Source: Phytophthora colocasiae
Lineage: Eukaryota > Oomycota > Peronosporomycetes > Peronosporales > Peronosporaceae
NCBI GenBank assembly: GCA_018806915.1
Contig: JAGKQI010000047.1
Span: 1 to 64,000, forward strand
Reading direction: 5' to 3'
Length of the DNA stretch: 64,000 bases
The notes under the pieces were generated by a model. It did no database searches. It was not told where the DNA came from and saw nothing but the letters and a program-made list of their open reading frames with translations. Positions within the stretch are counted from its first letter, which is position 1. Each line of letters opens with the position of its first letter. This document shows, one piece after another, positions 11,535-25,140 of the stretch. A program made the position numbers and the translations under genes.

Positions 11535-11638
11535 TCCGAGTGGCCGGAATCGAACCAGCGACCAATTGATTTCCGAGTATACTGAAACACAGTATAGAAC
11601 ACTACAGTCAATCGCTCTACCAACTGAGCTACACTCGG
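11535..11638 (-). tRNA. tRNA-Tyr: tRNA-Tyr(GUA), array copy 4
   Basis: Body as copy 1. Minisatellite AABAC. The spacer to its right carries the GACCCTTACGAG variant. Spacing to next 800. Confidence 0.95.
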
Positions 11639-12334
11639 TCCTAAGTCAAACACACGCACAATCACCATCACAAACACAAACCACGCACCCACACACACAA
11701 CATAGCTTCCTACGCCAAACGCGCCAACAACACAACCTCCTTACGCCTCCTCGCTGCCACATACACGCATCGCTCTGCACTCGGCCGCTCACACTCTCAA
11801 ACAGACCCCACTACTCATCTTGGCAGACCCAGCCTGCTGGCCTGTTGGCCTGTTGGCCTGCTAGTCTGTTGGCCTGTTGGGATGCTAACTGTCGCCGAGC
11901 ACGAGGTTCGACACAACCGGAGAATGGGCACGACCATCTGGATTGACCCTTACGAGGGCATCGAAGGTGATACAGCCGAGCACACGACTAACTACCCCAG
12001 CTAGGCGCCGAAGCCGAAATCGGGACGATGTGCTCGTACGTTCCGCTTTACATGTATGATCTTTTAATCACGTGCGCGAAGGGTACTTCGCCGGTCCGCA
12101 ATGCTGGCACAACCATGCGTCCACTATCGACCTACCGACGCCAGATGCTGCCACGGACAGTAGCGCGATAGTCAACAGTGACGAAGGCAAGGAGGAGCCA
12201 AAAGACGTAGTGTGGCGGCGTGTAGCAAAGGCAACAAAAGCAACACAAGCAACAAAAGCAACAAAAGCAACAAAAGCAAGAAAAGCAAAGGCTGTGCTGA
12301 GTGTGAGTGTGTGAGTGTGCGTCGATAGATAAAA

Positions 12335-12438
12335 TCCGAGTGGCCGGAATCGAACCAGCGACCAATTGATTTCCGAGTATACTGAAACACAGTATAGAAC
12401 ACTACAGTCAATCGCTCTACCAACTGAGCTACACTCGG
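12335..12438 (-). tRNA. tRNA-Tyr: tRNA-Tyr(GUA), array copy 5
   Basis: Body as copy 1. Minisatellite AABAAC. Spacing to next 802. Confidence 0.95.
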
Positions 12439-13136
12439 TCCTAAGTCAAACACACGCACAATCACCATCACAAACACAAACCACGCACCCACACACACAA
12501 CATAGCTTCCTACGCCAAACGCGCCAGCAACACAACCTCCTTACGCCTCCTCGCTGCCACATACACGCATCGCTCTGCACTCGGCCGCTCACACTCTCAA
12601 ACAGACCCCACTACTCATCTTGGCAGACCCAGCCTGCTGGCCTGTTGGCCTGTTGGCCTGCTAGTCTGTTGGCCTGTTGGGATGCTAACTGTCGCCGAGC
12701 ACGAGGTTCGACACAACCGGAGAATGGGCACGACCATCTGGATTGACCCCACGAGGGCATCGAAGGTGATACAGCCGAGCACACGACTAACTACCCCAGC
12801 TAGGCGCCGAAGCCGAAATCGGGACGATGTGCTCGTACGTTCCGCTTTACATGTATGATCTTTTAATCACGTGCGCGAAGGGTACTTCGCCGGTCCGCAA
12901 TGCTGGCACAACCATGCGTCCACTATCGACCTACCGACGCCAGATGCTGCCACGGACAGTAGCGCGATAGTCAACAGTGACGAAGGCAAGGAGGAGCCAA
13001 AGACGTAGTGTGGCGGCGTGTAGCAAAGGCAACAAAAGCAACACAAGCAACAAAAGCAACAAAAGCAACAAAAGCAAGAAAAGCAAAGGCTGTGCTGTGC
13101 TGAGGTGAGTGTGTGAGTGTGCGTCGATAGATAAAA

Positions 13137-13240
13137 TCCGAGTGGCCGGAATCGAACCAGCGACCAATTGATTTCCGAGTATACTGAAACACAGTATAGA
13201 ACACTACAGTCAATCGCTCTACCAACTGAGCTACACTCGG
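13137..13240 (-). tRNA. tRNA-Tyr: tRNA-Tyr(GUA), array copy 6
   Basis: Body as copy 1. Minisatellite AABAAC, followed by a unique TGTGCTGTGCTGAGG duplication. Spacing to next 789. Confidence 0.95.
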
Positions 13241-13925
13241 TCCTAAGTCAAACACACGCACAATCACCATCACAAACACAAACCACGCACCCACACACAC
13301 AACATAGCTTCCTACGCCAAACGCGCCAGCAACACAACCTCCTTACGCCTCCTCGCTGCCACATACACGCATCGCTCTGCACTCGGCCGCTCACACTCTC
13401 AAACAGACCCCACTACTCATCTTGGCAGACCCAGCCTGCTGGCCTGTTGGCCTGTTGGCCTGCTAGTCTGTTGGCCTGTTGGGATGCTAACTGTCGCCGA
13501 GCACGAGGTTCGACACAACCGGAGAATGGGCACGACCATCTGGATTGACCCCACGAGGGCATCGAAGGTGATACAGCCGAGCACACGACTAACTACCCCA
13601 GCTAGGCGCCGAAGCCGAAATCGGGACGATGTGCTCGTACGTTCCGCTTTACATGTATGATCTTTTAATCACGTGCGCGAAGGGTACTTCGCCGGTCCGC
13701 AATGCTGGCACAACCATGCGTCCACTATCGACCTACCGACGCCAGATGCTGCCACGGACAGTAGCGCGATAGTCAACAGTGACGAAGGCAAGGAGGAGCC
13801 AAAAGACGTAGTGTGGCGGCGTGTAGCAAAGGCAACAAAAGCAACACAAGCAACAAAAGCAACAAAAGCAAGAAAAGCAAAGGCTGTGCTGAGTGTGAGT
13901 GTGTGAGTGTGCGTCGATAGATAAA

Positions 13926-14029
13926 ACTGAGTGGCCGGAATCGAACCAGCGACCAATTGATTTCCGAGTATACTGAAACACAGTATAGAACACTACAGTC
14001 AATCGCTCTACCAACTGAGCTACACTCGG
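13926..14029 (-). tRNA. tRNA-Tyr: tRNA-Tyr(GUA), array copy 7, acceptor and discriminator variant
   Basis: C2-A71 mismatch as in copy 3, plus loss of one base at the 3' end so that position 73 reads U instead of A. Shared exactly with copy 13. Minisatellite AABAC. Spacing to next 792. Confidence 0.8.
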
Positions 14030-14717
14030 TCCTAAGTCAAACACACGCACAATCACCATCACAAACACAAACCACGCACCCACACACACAACATAGCTTC
14101 CTACGCCAAACGCGCCAGCAACACAACCTCCTTACGCCTCCTCGCTGCCACATACACGCATCGCTCTGCACTCGGCCGCTCTCACACTCTCAAACAGACC
14201 CCACTACTCATCTTGGCAGACCCAGCCTGCTGGCCTGTTGGCCTGTTGGCCTGCTAGTCTGTTGGCCTGTTGGGATGCTAACTGTCGCCGAGCACGAGGT
14301 TCGACACAACCGGAGAATGGGCACGACCATCTGGATTGACCCCACGAGGGCATCGAAGGTGATACAGCCGAGCACACGACTAACTACCCCAGCTAGGCGC
14401 CGAAGCCGAAATCGGGACGATGTGCTCGTACGTTCCGCTTTACATGTATGATCTTTTAATCACGTGCGCGAAGGGTACTTCGCCGGTCCGCAATGCTGGC
14501 ACAACCATGCGTCCACTATCGACCTACCGACGCCAGATGCTGCCACGGACAGTAGCGCGATAGTCAACAGTGACGAAGGCAAGGAGGAGCCAAAAGACGT
14601 AGTGTGGCGGCGTGTAGCAAAGGCAACAAAAGCAACACAAGCAACAAAAGCAACAAAAGCAAGAAAAGCAAAGGCTGTGCTGAGTGTGAGTGTGTGAGTG
14701 TGCGTCGATAGATAAAA

Positions 14718-14821
14718 TCCGAGTGGCCGGAATCGAACCAGCGACCAATTGATTTCCGAGTATACTGAAACACAGTATAGAACACTACAGTCAATCGCTC
14801 TACCAACTGAGCTACACTCGG
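14718..14821 (-). tRNA. tRNA-Tyr: tRNA-Tyr(GUA), array copy 8
   Basis: Body as copy 1. Minisatellite AABAC. Spacing to next 792. Confidence 0.95.
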
Positions 14822-15509
14822 TCCTAAGTCAAACACACGCACAATCACCATCACAAACACAAACCACGCACCCACACACACAACATAGCTTCCTACGCCA
14901 AACGCGCCAGCAACACAACCTCCTTACGCCTCCTCGCTGCCACATACACGCATCGCTCTGCACTCGGCCGCTCTCACACTCTCAAACAGACCCCACTACT
15001 CATCTTGGCAGACCCAGCCTGCTGGCCTGTTGGCCTGTTGGCCTGCTAGTCTGTTGGCCTGTTGGGATGCTAACTGTCGCCGAGCACGAGGTTCGACACA
15101 ACCGGAGAATGGGCACGACCATCTGGATTGACCCCACGAGGGCATCGAAGGTGATACAGCCGAGCACACGACTAACTACCCCAGCTAGGCGCCGAAGCCG
15201 AAATCGGGACGATGTGCTCGTACGTTCCGCTTTACATGTATGATCTTTTAATCACGTGCGCGAAGGGTACTTCGCCGGTCCGCAATGCTGGCACAACCAT
15301 GCGTCCACTATCGACCTACCGACGCCAGATGCTGCCACGGACAGTAGCGCGATAGTCAACAGTGACGAAGGCAAGGAGGAGCCAAAAGACGTAGTGTGGC
15401 GGCGTGTAGCAAAGGCAACAAAAGCAACACAAGCAACAAAAGCAACAAAAGCAAGAAAAGCAAAGGCTGTGCTGAGTGTGAGTGTGTGAGTGTGCGTCGA
15501 TAGATAAAA

Positions 15510-15613
15510 TCCGAGTGGCCGGAATCGAACCAGCGACCAATTGATTTCCGAGTATACTGAAACACAGTATAGAACACTACAGTCAATCGCTCTACCAACT
15601 GAGCTACACTCGG
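15510..15613 (-). tRNA. tRNA-Tyr: tRNA-Tyr(GUA), array copy 9
   Basis: Body as copy 1. Minisatellite AABAC. Spacing to next 811. Confidence 0.95.
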
Positions 15614-16320
15614 TCCTAAGTCAAACACACGCACAATCACCATCACAAACACAAACCACGCACCCACACACACAACATAGCTTCCTACGCCAAACGCGCC
15701 AGCAACACAACCTCCTTACGCCTCCTCGCTGCCACATACACGCATCGCTCTGCACTCGGCCGCTCTCACACTCTCAAACAGACCCCACTACTCATCTTGG
15801 CAGACCCAGCCTGCTGGCCTGTTGGCCTGTTGGCCTGCTAGTCTGTTGGCCTGTTGGGATGCTAACTGTCGCCGAGCACGAGGTTCGACACAACCGGAGA
15901 ATGGGCACGACCATCTGGATTGACCCCCACGAGGGCATCGAAGGTGATACAGCCGAGCACACGACTAACTACCCCAGCTAGGCGCCGAAGCCGAAATCGG
16001 GACGATGTGCTCGTACGTTCCGCTTTACATGTATGATCTTTTAATCACGTGCGCGAAGGGTACTTCGCCGGTCCGCAATGCTGGCACAACCATGCGTCCA
16101 CTATCGACCTACCGACGCCAGATGCTGCCACGGACAGTAGCGCGATAGTCAACAGTGACGAAGGCAAGGAGGAGCCAAAAGACGTAGTGTGGCGGCGTGT
16201 AGCAAAGGCAACAAAAGCAACACAAGCAACAAAAGCAACACAAGCAACAAAAGCAACAAAAGCAAGAAAAGCAAAGGCTGTGCTGAGTGTGAGTGTGTGA
16301 GTGTGCGTCGATAGATAAAA

Positions 16321-16424
16321 TCCGAGTGGCCGGAATCGAACCAGCGACCAATTGATTTCCGAGTATACTGAAACACAGTATAGAACACTACAGTCAATCG
16401 CTCTACCAACTGAGCTACACTCGG
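16321..16424 (-). tRNA. tRNA-Tyr: tRNA-Tyr(GUA), array copy 10
   Basis: Body as copy 1. Minisatellite AABABAC. Spacing to next 800. Confidence 0.95.
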
Positions 16425-17120
16425 TCCTAAGTCAAACACACGCACAATCACCATCACAAACACAAACCACGCACCCACACACACAACATAGCTTCCTACG
16501 CCAAACGCGCCAGCAACACAACCTCCTTACGCCTCCTCGCTGCCACATACACGCATCGCTCTGCACTCGGCCGCTCACACTCTCAAACAGACCCCACTAC
16601 TCATCTTGGCAGACCCAGCCTGCTGGCCTGTTGGCCTGTTGGCCTGCTAGTCTGTTGGCCTGTTGGGATGCTAACTGTCGCCGAGCACGAGGTTCGACAC
16701 AACCGGAGAATGGGCACGACCATCTGGATTGACCCCCACGAGGGCATCGAAGGTGATACAGCCGAGCACACGACTAACTACCCCAGCTAGGCGCCGAAGC
16801 CGAAATCGGGACGATGTGCTCGTACGTTCCGCTTTACATGTATGATCTTTTAATCACGTGCGCGAAGGGTACTTCGCCGGTCCGCAATGCTGGCACAACC
16901 ATGCGTCCACTATCGACCTACCGACGCCAGATGCTGCCACGGACAGTAGCGCGATAGTCAACAGTGACGAAGGCAAGGAGGAGCCAAAAGACGTAGTGTG
17001 GCGGCGTGTAGCAAAGGCAACAAAAGCAACACAAGCAACAAAAGCAACAAAAGCAACAAAAGCAAGAAAAGCAAAGGCTGTGCTGAGTGTGAGTGTGTGA
17101 GTGTGCGTCGATAGATAAAA

Positions 17121-17224
17121 TCCGAGTGGCCGGAATCGAACCAGCGACCAATTGATTTCCGAGTATACTGAAACACAGTATAGAACACTACAGTCAATCG
17201 CTCTACCAACTGAGCTACACTCGG
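17121..17224 (-). tRNA. tRNA-Tyr: tRNA-Tyr(GUA), array copy 11
   Basis: Body as copy 1. Minisatellite AABAAC. The spacer to its right has a three-base linked haplotype shared with copies 13 and 16. Spacing to next 813. Confidence 0.95.
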
Positions 17225-17933
17225 TCCTAAGTCAAACACACGCACAATCACCATCACAAACACAAACCACGCACCCACACACACAACATAGCTTCCTACG
17301 CCAAACGCGCCAACAACACAACCTCCTTACGCCTCCTCGCTGCCACATACACGCATCGCTCTGCACTCGGCCGCTCTCACACTCTCAAACAGACCCCACT
17401 ACTCATCTTGGCAGACCCAGCCTGCTGGCCTGTTGGCCTGTTGGCCTGCTAGTCTGTTGGCCTGTTGGGATGCTAACTGTCGCCGAGCACGAGGTTCGAC
17501 ACAACCGGAGAATGGGCACGACCATCTGGATTGACCCCCACGAGGGCACCGAAGGTGATACAGCCGAGCACACAACTAACTACCCCAGCTAGGCGCCGAA
17601 GCCGAAATCGGGGAGATGTGCTCGTACGTTCCGCTTTACATGTATGATCTTTTAATCACGTGCGCGAAGGGTACTTCGCCGGTCCGCAATGCTGGCACAA
17701 CCATGCGTCCACTATCGACCTACCGACGCCAGATGCTGCCACGGACAGTAGCGCGATAGTCAACAGTGACGAAGGCAAGGAGGAGCCAAAAGACGTAGTG
17801 TGGCGGCGTGTAGCAAAGGCAACAAAAGCAACAAAAGCAACACAAGCAACAAAAGCAACAAAAGCAACAAAAGCAAGAAAAGCAAAGGCTGTGCTGAGTG
17901 TGAGAGTGTGTGAGTGTGCGTCGATAGATAAAA

Positions 17934-18037
17934 TCCGAGTGGCCGGAATCGAACCAGCGACCAATTGATTTCCGAGTATACTGAAACACAGTATAGAACA
18001 CTACAGTCAATCGCTCTACCAACTGAGCTACACTCGG
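17934..18037 (-). tRNA. tRNA-Tyr: tRNA-Tyr(GUA), array copy 12
   Basis: Body as copy 1. Minisatellite AAABAAC; first unit with the GTGAGAGTGTGTGAG form of the adjacent spacer. Spacing to next 790. Confidence 0.95.
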
Positions 18038-18723
18038 TCCTAAGTCAAACACACGCACAATCACCATCACAAACACAAACCACGCACCCACACACACAAC
18101 ATAGCTTCCTACGCCAAACGCGCCAGCAACACAACCTCCTTACGCCTCCTCGCTGCCACATACACGCATCGCTCTGCACTCGGCCGCTCTCACGCTCTCA
18201 AACAGACCCCACTACTCATCTTGGCAGACCCAGCCTGCTGGCCTGTTGGCCTGTTGGCCTGCTAGTCTGTTGGCCTGTTGGGATGCTAACTGTCGCCGAG
18301 CACGAGGTTCGACACAACCGGAGAATGGGCACGACCATCTGGATTGACCCCACGAGGGCATCGAAGGTGATACAGCCGAGCACACGACTAACTACCCCAG
18401 CTAGGCGCCGAAGCCGAAATCGGGACGATGTGCTCGTACGTTCCGCTTTACATGTATGATCTTTTAATCACGTGCGCGAAGGGTACTTCGCCGGTCCGCA
18501 ATGCTGGCACAACCATGCGTCCACTATCGACCTACCGACGCCAGATGCTGCCACGGACAGTAGCGCGATAGTCAACAGTGGCGAAGGCAAGGAGGAGCCA
18601 AAGACGTAGTGTGGCGGCGTGTAGCAAAGGCAACAAAAGCAACACAAGCAACAAAAGCAACAAAAGCAAGAAAAGCAAAGGCTGTGCTGAGTGTGAGTGT
18701 GTGAGTGTGCGTCGATAGATAAA

Positions 18724-18827
18724 ACTGAGTGGCCGGAATCGAACCAGCGACCAATTGATTTCCGAGTATACTGAAACACAGTATAGAACACTACAGTCAA
18801 TCGCTCTACCAACTGAGCTACACTCGG
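18724..18827 (-). tRNA. tRNA-Tyr: tRNA-Tyr(GUA), array copy 13, acceptor and discriminator variant
   Basis: Same C2-A71 mismatch and U73 as copy 7. Minisatellite AABAC; spacer reads CAACAGTGGCGAAGG. Spacing to next 802. Confidence 0.8.
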
Positions 18828-19525
18828 TCCTAAGTCAAACACACGCACAATCACCATCACAAACACAAACCACGCACCCACACACACAACATAGCTTCCT
18901 ACGCCAAACGCGCCAACAACACAACCTCCTTACGCCTCCTCGCTGCCACATACACGCATCGCTCTGCACTCGGCCGCTCTCACACTCTCAAACAGACCCC
19001 ACTACTCATCTTGGCAGACCCAGCCTGCTGGCCTGTTGGCCTGTTGGCCTGCTAGTCTGTTGGCCTGTTGGGATGCTAACTGTCGCCGAGCACGAGGTTC
19101 GACACAACCGGAGAATGGGCACGACCATCTGGATTGACCCCCACGAGGGCACCGAAGGTGATACAGCCGAGCACACAACTAACTACCCCAGCTAGGCGCC
19201 GAAGCCGAAATCGGGGAGATGTGCTCGTACGTTCCGCTTTACATGTATGATCTTTTAATCACGTGCGCGAAGGGTACTTCGCCGGTCCGCAATGCTGGCA
19301 CAACCATGCGTCCACTATCGACCTACCGACGCCAGATGCTGCCACGGACAGTAGCGCGATAGTCAACAGTGACGAAGGCAAGGAGGAGCCAAAAGACGTA
19401 GTGTGGCGGCGTGTAGCAAAGGCAACAAAAGCAACACAAGCAACAAAAGCAACAAAAGCAACAAAAGCAAGAAAAGCAAAGGCTGTGCTGAGTGTGAGTG
19501 TGTGAGTGTGCGTCGATAGATAAAA

Positions 19526-19629
19526 TCCGAGTGGCCGGAATCGAACCAGCGACCAATTGATTTCCGAGTATACTGAAACACAGTATAGAACACTACAGTC
19601 AATCGCTCTACCAACTGAGCTACACTCGG
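19526..19629 (-). tRNA. tRNA-Tyr: tRNA-Tyr(GUA), array copy 14
   Basis: Body as copy 1. Minisatellite AABAAC. Spacing to next 810. Confidence 0.95.
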
Positions 19630-20335
19630 TCCTAAGTCAAACACACGCACAATCACCATCACAAACACAAACCACGCACCCACACACACAACATAGCTTC
19701 CTACGCCAAACGCGCCAACAACACAACCTCCTTACGCCTCCTCGCTGCCACATACACGCATCGCTCTGCACTCGGCCGCTCTCACACTCTCAAACAGACC
19801 CCACTACTCATCTTGGCAGACCCAGCCTGCTGGCCTGTTGGCCTGTTGGCCTGCTAGTCTGTTGGCCTGTTGGGATGCTAACTGTCGCCGAGCACGAGGT
19901 TCGACACAACCGGAGAATGGGCACGACCATCTGGATTGACCCCCACGAGGGCATCGAAGGTGATACAGCCGAGCACACGACTAACTACCCCAGCTAGGCG
20001 CCGAAGCCGAAATCGGGACGATGTGCTCGTACGTTCCGCTTTACATGTATGATCTTTTAATCACGTGCGCGAAGGGTACTTCGCCGGTCCGCAATGCTGG
20101 CACAACCATGCGTCCACTATCGACCTACCGACGCCAGATGCTGCCACGGACAGTAGCGCGATAGTCAACAGTGACGAAGGCAAGGAGGAGCCAAAGACGT
20201 AGTGTGGCGGCGTGTAGCAAAGGCAACAAAAGCAACACAAGCAACAAAAGCAACACAAGCAACAAAAGCAACAAAAGCAAGAAAAGCAAAGGCTGTGCTG
20301 AGTGTGAGTGTGTGAGTGTGCGTCGATAGATAAAA

Positions 20336-20439
20336 TCCGAGTGGCCGGAATCGAACCAGCGACCAATTGATTTCCGAGTATACTGAAACACAGTATAGAA
20401 CACTACAGTCAATCGCTCTACCAACTGAGCTACACTCGG
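20336..20439 (-). tRNA. tRNA-Tyr: tRNA-Tyr(GUA), array copy 15
   Basis: Body as copy 1. Minisatellite AABABAC. Spacing to next 793. Confidence 0.95.
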
Positions 20440-21128
20440 TCCTAAGTCAAACACACGCACAATCACCATCACAAACACAAACCACGCACCCACACACACA
20501 ACATAGCTTCCTACGCCAAACGCGCCAACAACACAACCTCCTTACGCCTCCTCGCTGCCACATACACGCATCGCTCTGCACTCGGCCGCTCTCACACTCT
20601 CAAACAGACCCCACTACTCATCTTGGCAGACCCAGCCTGCTGGCCTGTTGGCCTGTTGGCCTGCTAGTCTGTTGGCCTGTTGGGATGCTAACTGTCGCCG
20701 AGCACGAGGTTCGACACAACCGGAGAATGGGCACGACCATCTGGATTGACCCCCACGAGGGCATCGAAGGTGATACAGCCGAGCACACGACTAACTACCC
20801 CAGCTAGGCGCCGAAGCCGAAATCGGGACGATGTGCTCGTACGTTCCGCTTTACATGTATGATCTTTTAATCACGTGCGCGAAGGGTACTTCGCCGGTCC
20901 GCAATGCTGGCACAACCATGCGTCCACTATCGACCTACCGACGCCAGATGCTGCCACGGACAGTAGCGCGATAGTCAACAGTGACGAAGGCAAGGAGGAG
21001 CCAAAAGACGTAGTGTGGCGGCGTGTAGCAAAGGCAACAAAAGCAACACAAGCAACAAAAGCAACAAAAGCAAGAAAAGCAAAGGCTGTGCTGAGTGTGA
21101 GTGTGTGAGTGTGCGTCGATAGATAAAA

Positions 21129-21232
21129 TCCGAGTGGCCGGAATCGAACCAGCGACCAATTGATTTCCGAGTATACTGAAACACAGTATAGAACACTACA
21201 GTCAATCGCTCTACCAACTGAGCTACACTCGG
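21129..21232 (-). tRNA. tRNA-Tyr: tRNA-Tyr(GUA), array copy 16
   Basis: Body as copy 1. Minisatellite AABAC; linked spacer haplotype as beside copies 11 and 13. Spacing to next 793. Confidence 0.95.
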
Positions 21233-21921
21233 TCCTAAGTCAAACACACGCACAATCACCATCACAAACACAAACCACGCACCCACACACACAACATAGC
21301 TTCCTACGCCAAACGCGCCAGCAACACAACCTCCTTACGCCTCCTCGCTGCCACATACACGCATCGCTCTGCACTCGGCCGCTCTCACACTCTCAAACAG
21401 ACCCCACTACTCATCTTGGCAGACCCAGCCTGCTGGCCTGTTGGCCTGTTGGCCTGCTAGTCTGTTGGCCTGTTGGGATGCTAACTGTCGCCGAGCACGA
21501 GGTTCGACACAACCGGAGAATGGGCACGACCATCTGGATTGACCCCCACGAGGGCACCGAAGGTGATACAGCCGAGCACACAACTAACTACCCCAGCTAG
21601 GCGCCGAAGCCGAAATCGGGGAGATGTGCTCGTACGTTCCGCTTTACATGTATGATCTTTTAATCACGTGCGCGAAGGGTACTTCGCCGGTCCGCAATGC
21701 TGGCACAACCATGCGTCCACTATCGACCTACCGACGCCAGATGCTGCCACGGACAGTAGCGCGATAGTCAACAGTGACGAAGGCAAGGAGGAGCCAAAAG
21801 ACGTAGTGTGGCGGCGTGTAGCAAAGGCAACAAAAGCAACACAAGCAACAAAAGCAACAAAAGCAAGAAAAGCAAAGGCTGTGCTGAGTGTGAGTGTGTG
21901 AGTGTGCGTCGATAGATAAAA

Positions 21922-22025
21922 TCCGAGTGGCCGGAATCGAACCAGCGACCAATTGATTTCCGAGTATACTGAAACACAGTATAGAACACTACAGTCAATC
22001 GCTCTACCAACTGAGCTACACTCGG
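21922..22025 (-). tRNA. tRNA-Tyr: tRNA-Tyr(GUA), array copy 17
   Basis: Body as copy 1. Minisatellite AABAC. Spacing to next 803. Confidence 0.95.
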
Positions 22026-22724
22026 TCCTAAGTCAAACACACGCACAATCACCATCACAAACACAAACCACGCACCCACACACACAACATAGCTTCCTAC
22101 GCCAAACGCGCCAACAACACAACCTCCTTACGCCTCCTCGCTGCCACATACACGCATCGCTCTGCACTCGGCCGCTCTCACACTCTCAAACAGACCCCAC
22201 TACTCATCTTGGCAGACCCAGCCTGCTGGCCTGTTGGCCTGTTGGCCTGCTAGTCTGTTGGCCTGTTGGGATGCTAACTGTCGCCGAGCACGAGGTTCGA
22301 CACAACCGGAGAATGGGCACGACCATCTGGATTGACCCCACGAGGGCATCGAAGGTGATACAGCCGAGCACACGACTAACTACCCCAGCTAGGCGCCGAA
22401 GCCGAAATCGGGACGATGTGCTCGTACGTTCCGCTTTACATGTATGATCTTTTAATCACGTGCGCGAAGGGTACTTCGCCGGTCCGCAATGCTGGCACAA
22501 CCATGCGTCCACTATCGACCTACCGACGCCAGATGCTGCCACGGACAGTAGCGCGATAGTCAACAGTGACGAAGGCAAGGAGGAGCCAAAAGACGTAGTG
22601 TGGCGGCGTGTAGCAAAGGCAACAAAAGCAACACAAGCAACAAAAGCAACAAAAGCAACAAAAGCAAGAAAAGCAAAGGCTGTGCTGAGTGTGAGAGTGT
22701 GTGAGTGTGCGTCGATAGATAAAA

Positions 22725-22828
22725 TCCGAGTGGCCGGAATCGAACCAGCGACCAATTGATTTCCGAGTATACTGAAACACAGTATAGAACACTACAGTCA
22801 ATCGCTCTACCAACTGAGCTACACTCGG
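22725..22828 (-). tRNA. tRNA-Tyr: tRNA-Tyr(GUA), array copy 18
   Basis: Body as copy 1. Minisatellite AABAAC. Spacing to next 807. Confidence 0.95.
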
Positions 22829-23531
22829 TCCTAAGTCAAACACACGCACAATCACCATCACAAACACAAACCACGCACCCACACACACAACATAGCTTCC
22901 TACGCCAAACGCGCCAGCAACACAACCTCCTTACGCCTCCTCGCTGCCACATACACGCATCGCTCTGCACTCGGCCGCTCACACTCTCAAACAGACCCCA
23001 CTACTCATCTTGGCAGACCCAGCCTGCTGGCCTGTTGGCCTGTTGGCCTGCTAGTCTGTTGGCCTGTTGGGATGCTAACTGTCGCCGAGCACGAGGTTCG
23101 ACACAACCGGAGAATGGGCACGACCATCTGGATTGACCCCCACGAGGGCATCGAAGGTGATACAGCCGAGCACACGACTAACTACCCCAGCTAGGCGCCG
23201 AAGCCGAAATCGGGACGATGTGCTCGTACGTTCCGCTTTACATGTATGATCTTTTAATCACGTGCGCGAAGGGTACTTCGCCGGTCCGCAATGCTGGCAC
23301 AACCATGCGTCCACTATCGACCTACCGACGCCAGATGCTGCCACGGACAGTAGCGCGATAGTCAACAGTGACGAAGGCAAGGAGGAGCCAAAAGACGTAG
23401 TGTGGCGGCGTGTAGCAAAGGCAACAAAAGCAACACAAGCAACAAAAGCAACACAAGCAACAAAGCAACAAAGCAAGAAAAGCAAAGGCTGTGCTGAGTG
23501 TGAGTGTGTGAGTGTGCGTCGATAGATAAAA

Positions 23532-23635
23532 TCCGAGTGGCCGGAATCGAACCAGCGACCAATTGATTTCCGAGTATACTGAAACACAGTATAGAACACT
23601 ACAGTCAATCGCTCTACCAACTGAGCTACACTCGG
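23532..23635 (-). tRNA. tRNA-Tyr: tRNA-Tyr(GUA), array copy 19
   Basis: Body as copy 1. Minisatellite AABAB followed by two 8-mers that each lack one A. Spacing to next 798. Confidence 0.95.
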
Positions 23636-24329
23636 TCCTAAGTCAAACACACGCACAATCACCATCACAAACACAAACCACGCACCCACACACACAACAT
23701 AGCTTCCTACGCCAAACGCGCCAACAACACAACCTCCTTACGCCTCCTCGCTGCCACATACACGCATCGCTCTGCACTCGGCCGCTCTCACACTCTCAAA
23801 CAGACCCCACTACTCATCTTGGCAGACCCAGCCTGCTGGCCTGTTGGCCTGTTGGCCTGCTAGTCTGTTGGCCTGTTGGGATGCTAACTGTCGCCGAGCA
23901 CGAGGTTCGACACAACCGGAGAATGGGCACGACCATCTGGATTGACCCCACGAGGGCATCGAAGGTGATACAGCCGAGCACACGACTAACTACCCCAGCT
24001 AGGCGCCGAAGCCGAAATCGGGACGATGTGCTCGTACGTTCCGCTTTACATGTATGATCTTTTAATCACGTGCGCGAAGGGTACTTCGCCGGTCCGCAAT
24101 GCTGGCACAACCATGCGTCCACTATCGACCTACCGACGCCAGATGCTGCCACGGACAGTAGCGCGATAGTCAACAGTGGCGAAGGCAAGGAGGAGCCAAA
24201 GACGTAGTGTGGCGGCGTGTAGCAAAGGCAACAAAGCAACAAAGCAACACAAGCAACAAAAGCAACAAAAGCAAGAAAAGCAAAGGCTGTGCTGAGTGTG
24301 AGTGTGTGAGTGTGCGTCGATAGATAAAA

Positions 24330-24433
24330 TCTGAGTGGCCGGAATCGAACCAGCGACCAATTGATTTCCGAGTATACTGAAACACAGTATAGAACACTAC
24401 AGTCAATCGCTCTACCAACTGAGCTACACTCGG
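24330..24433 (-). tRNA. tRNA-Tyr: tRNA-Tyr(GUA), array copy 20, acceptor variant
   Basis: C2-A71 mismatch as in copy 3. Minisatellite begins with 8-mers lacking one A. Spacing to next 811. Confidence 0.85.
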
Positions 24434-25140
24434 TCCTAAGTCAAACACACGCACAATCACCATCACAAACACAAACCACGCACCCACACACACAACATAG
24501 CTTCCTACGCCAAACGCGCCAACAACACAACCTCCTTACGCCTCCTCGCTGCCACATACACGCATCGCTCTGCACTCGGCCGCTCTCACACTCTCAAACA
24601 GACCCCACTACTCATCTTGGCAGACCCAGCCTGCTGGCCTGTTGGCCTGTTGGCCTGCTAGTCTGTTGGCCTGTTGGGATGCTAACTGTCGCCGAGCACG
24701 AGGTTCGACACAACCGGAGAATGGGCACGACCATCTGGATTGACCCCCACGAGGGCATCGAAGGTGATACAGCCGAGCACACGACTAACTACCCCAGCTA
24801 GGCGCCGAAGCCGAAATCGGGACGATGTGCTCGTACGTTCCGCTTTACATGTATGATCTTTTAATCACGTGCGCGAAGGGTACTTCGCCGGTCCGCAATG
24901 CTGGCACAACCATGCGTCCACTATCGACCTACCGACGCCAGATGCTGCCACGGACAGTAGCGCGATAGTCAACAGTGACGAAGGCAAGGAGGAGCCAAAA
25001 GACGTAGTGTGGCGGCGTGTAGCAAAGGCAACAAAAGCAACACAAGCAACAAAAGCAACACAAGCAACAAAAGCAACAAAAGCAAGAAAAGCAAAGGCTG
25101 TGCTGAGTGTGAGTGTGTGAGTGTGCGTCGATAGATAAAA

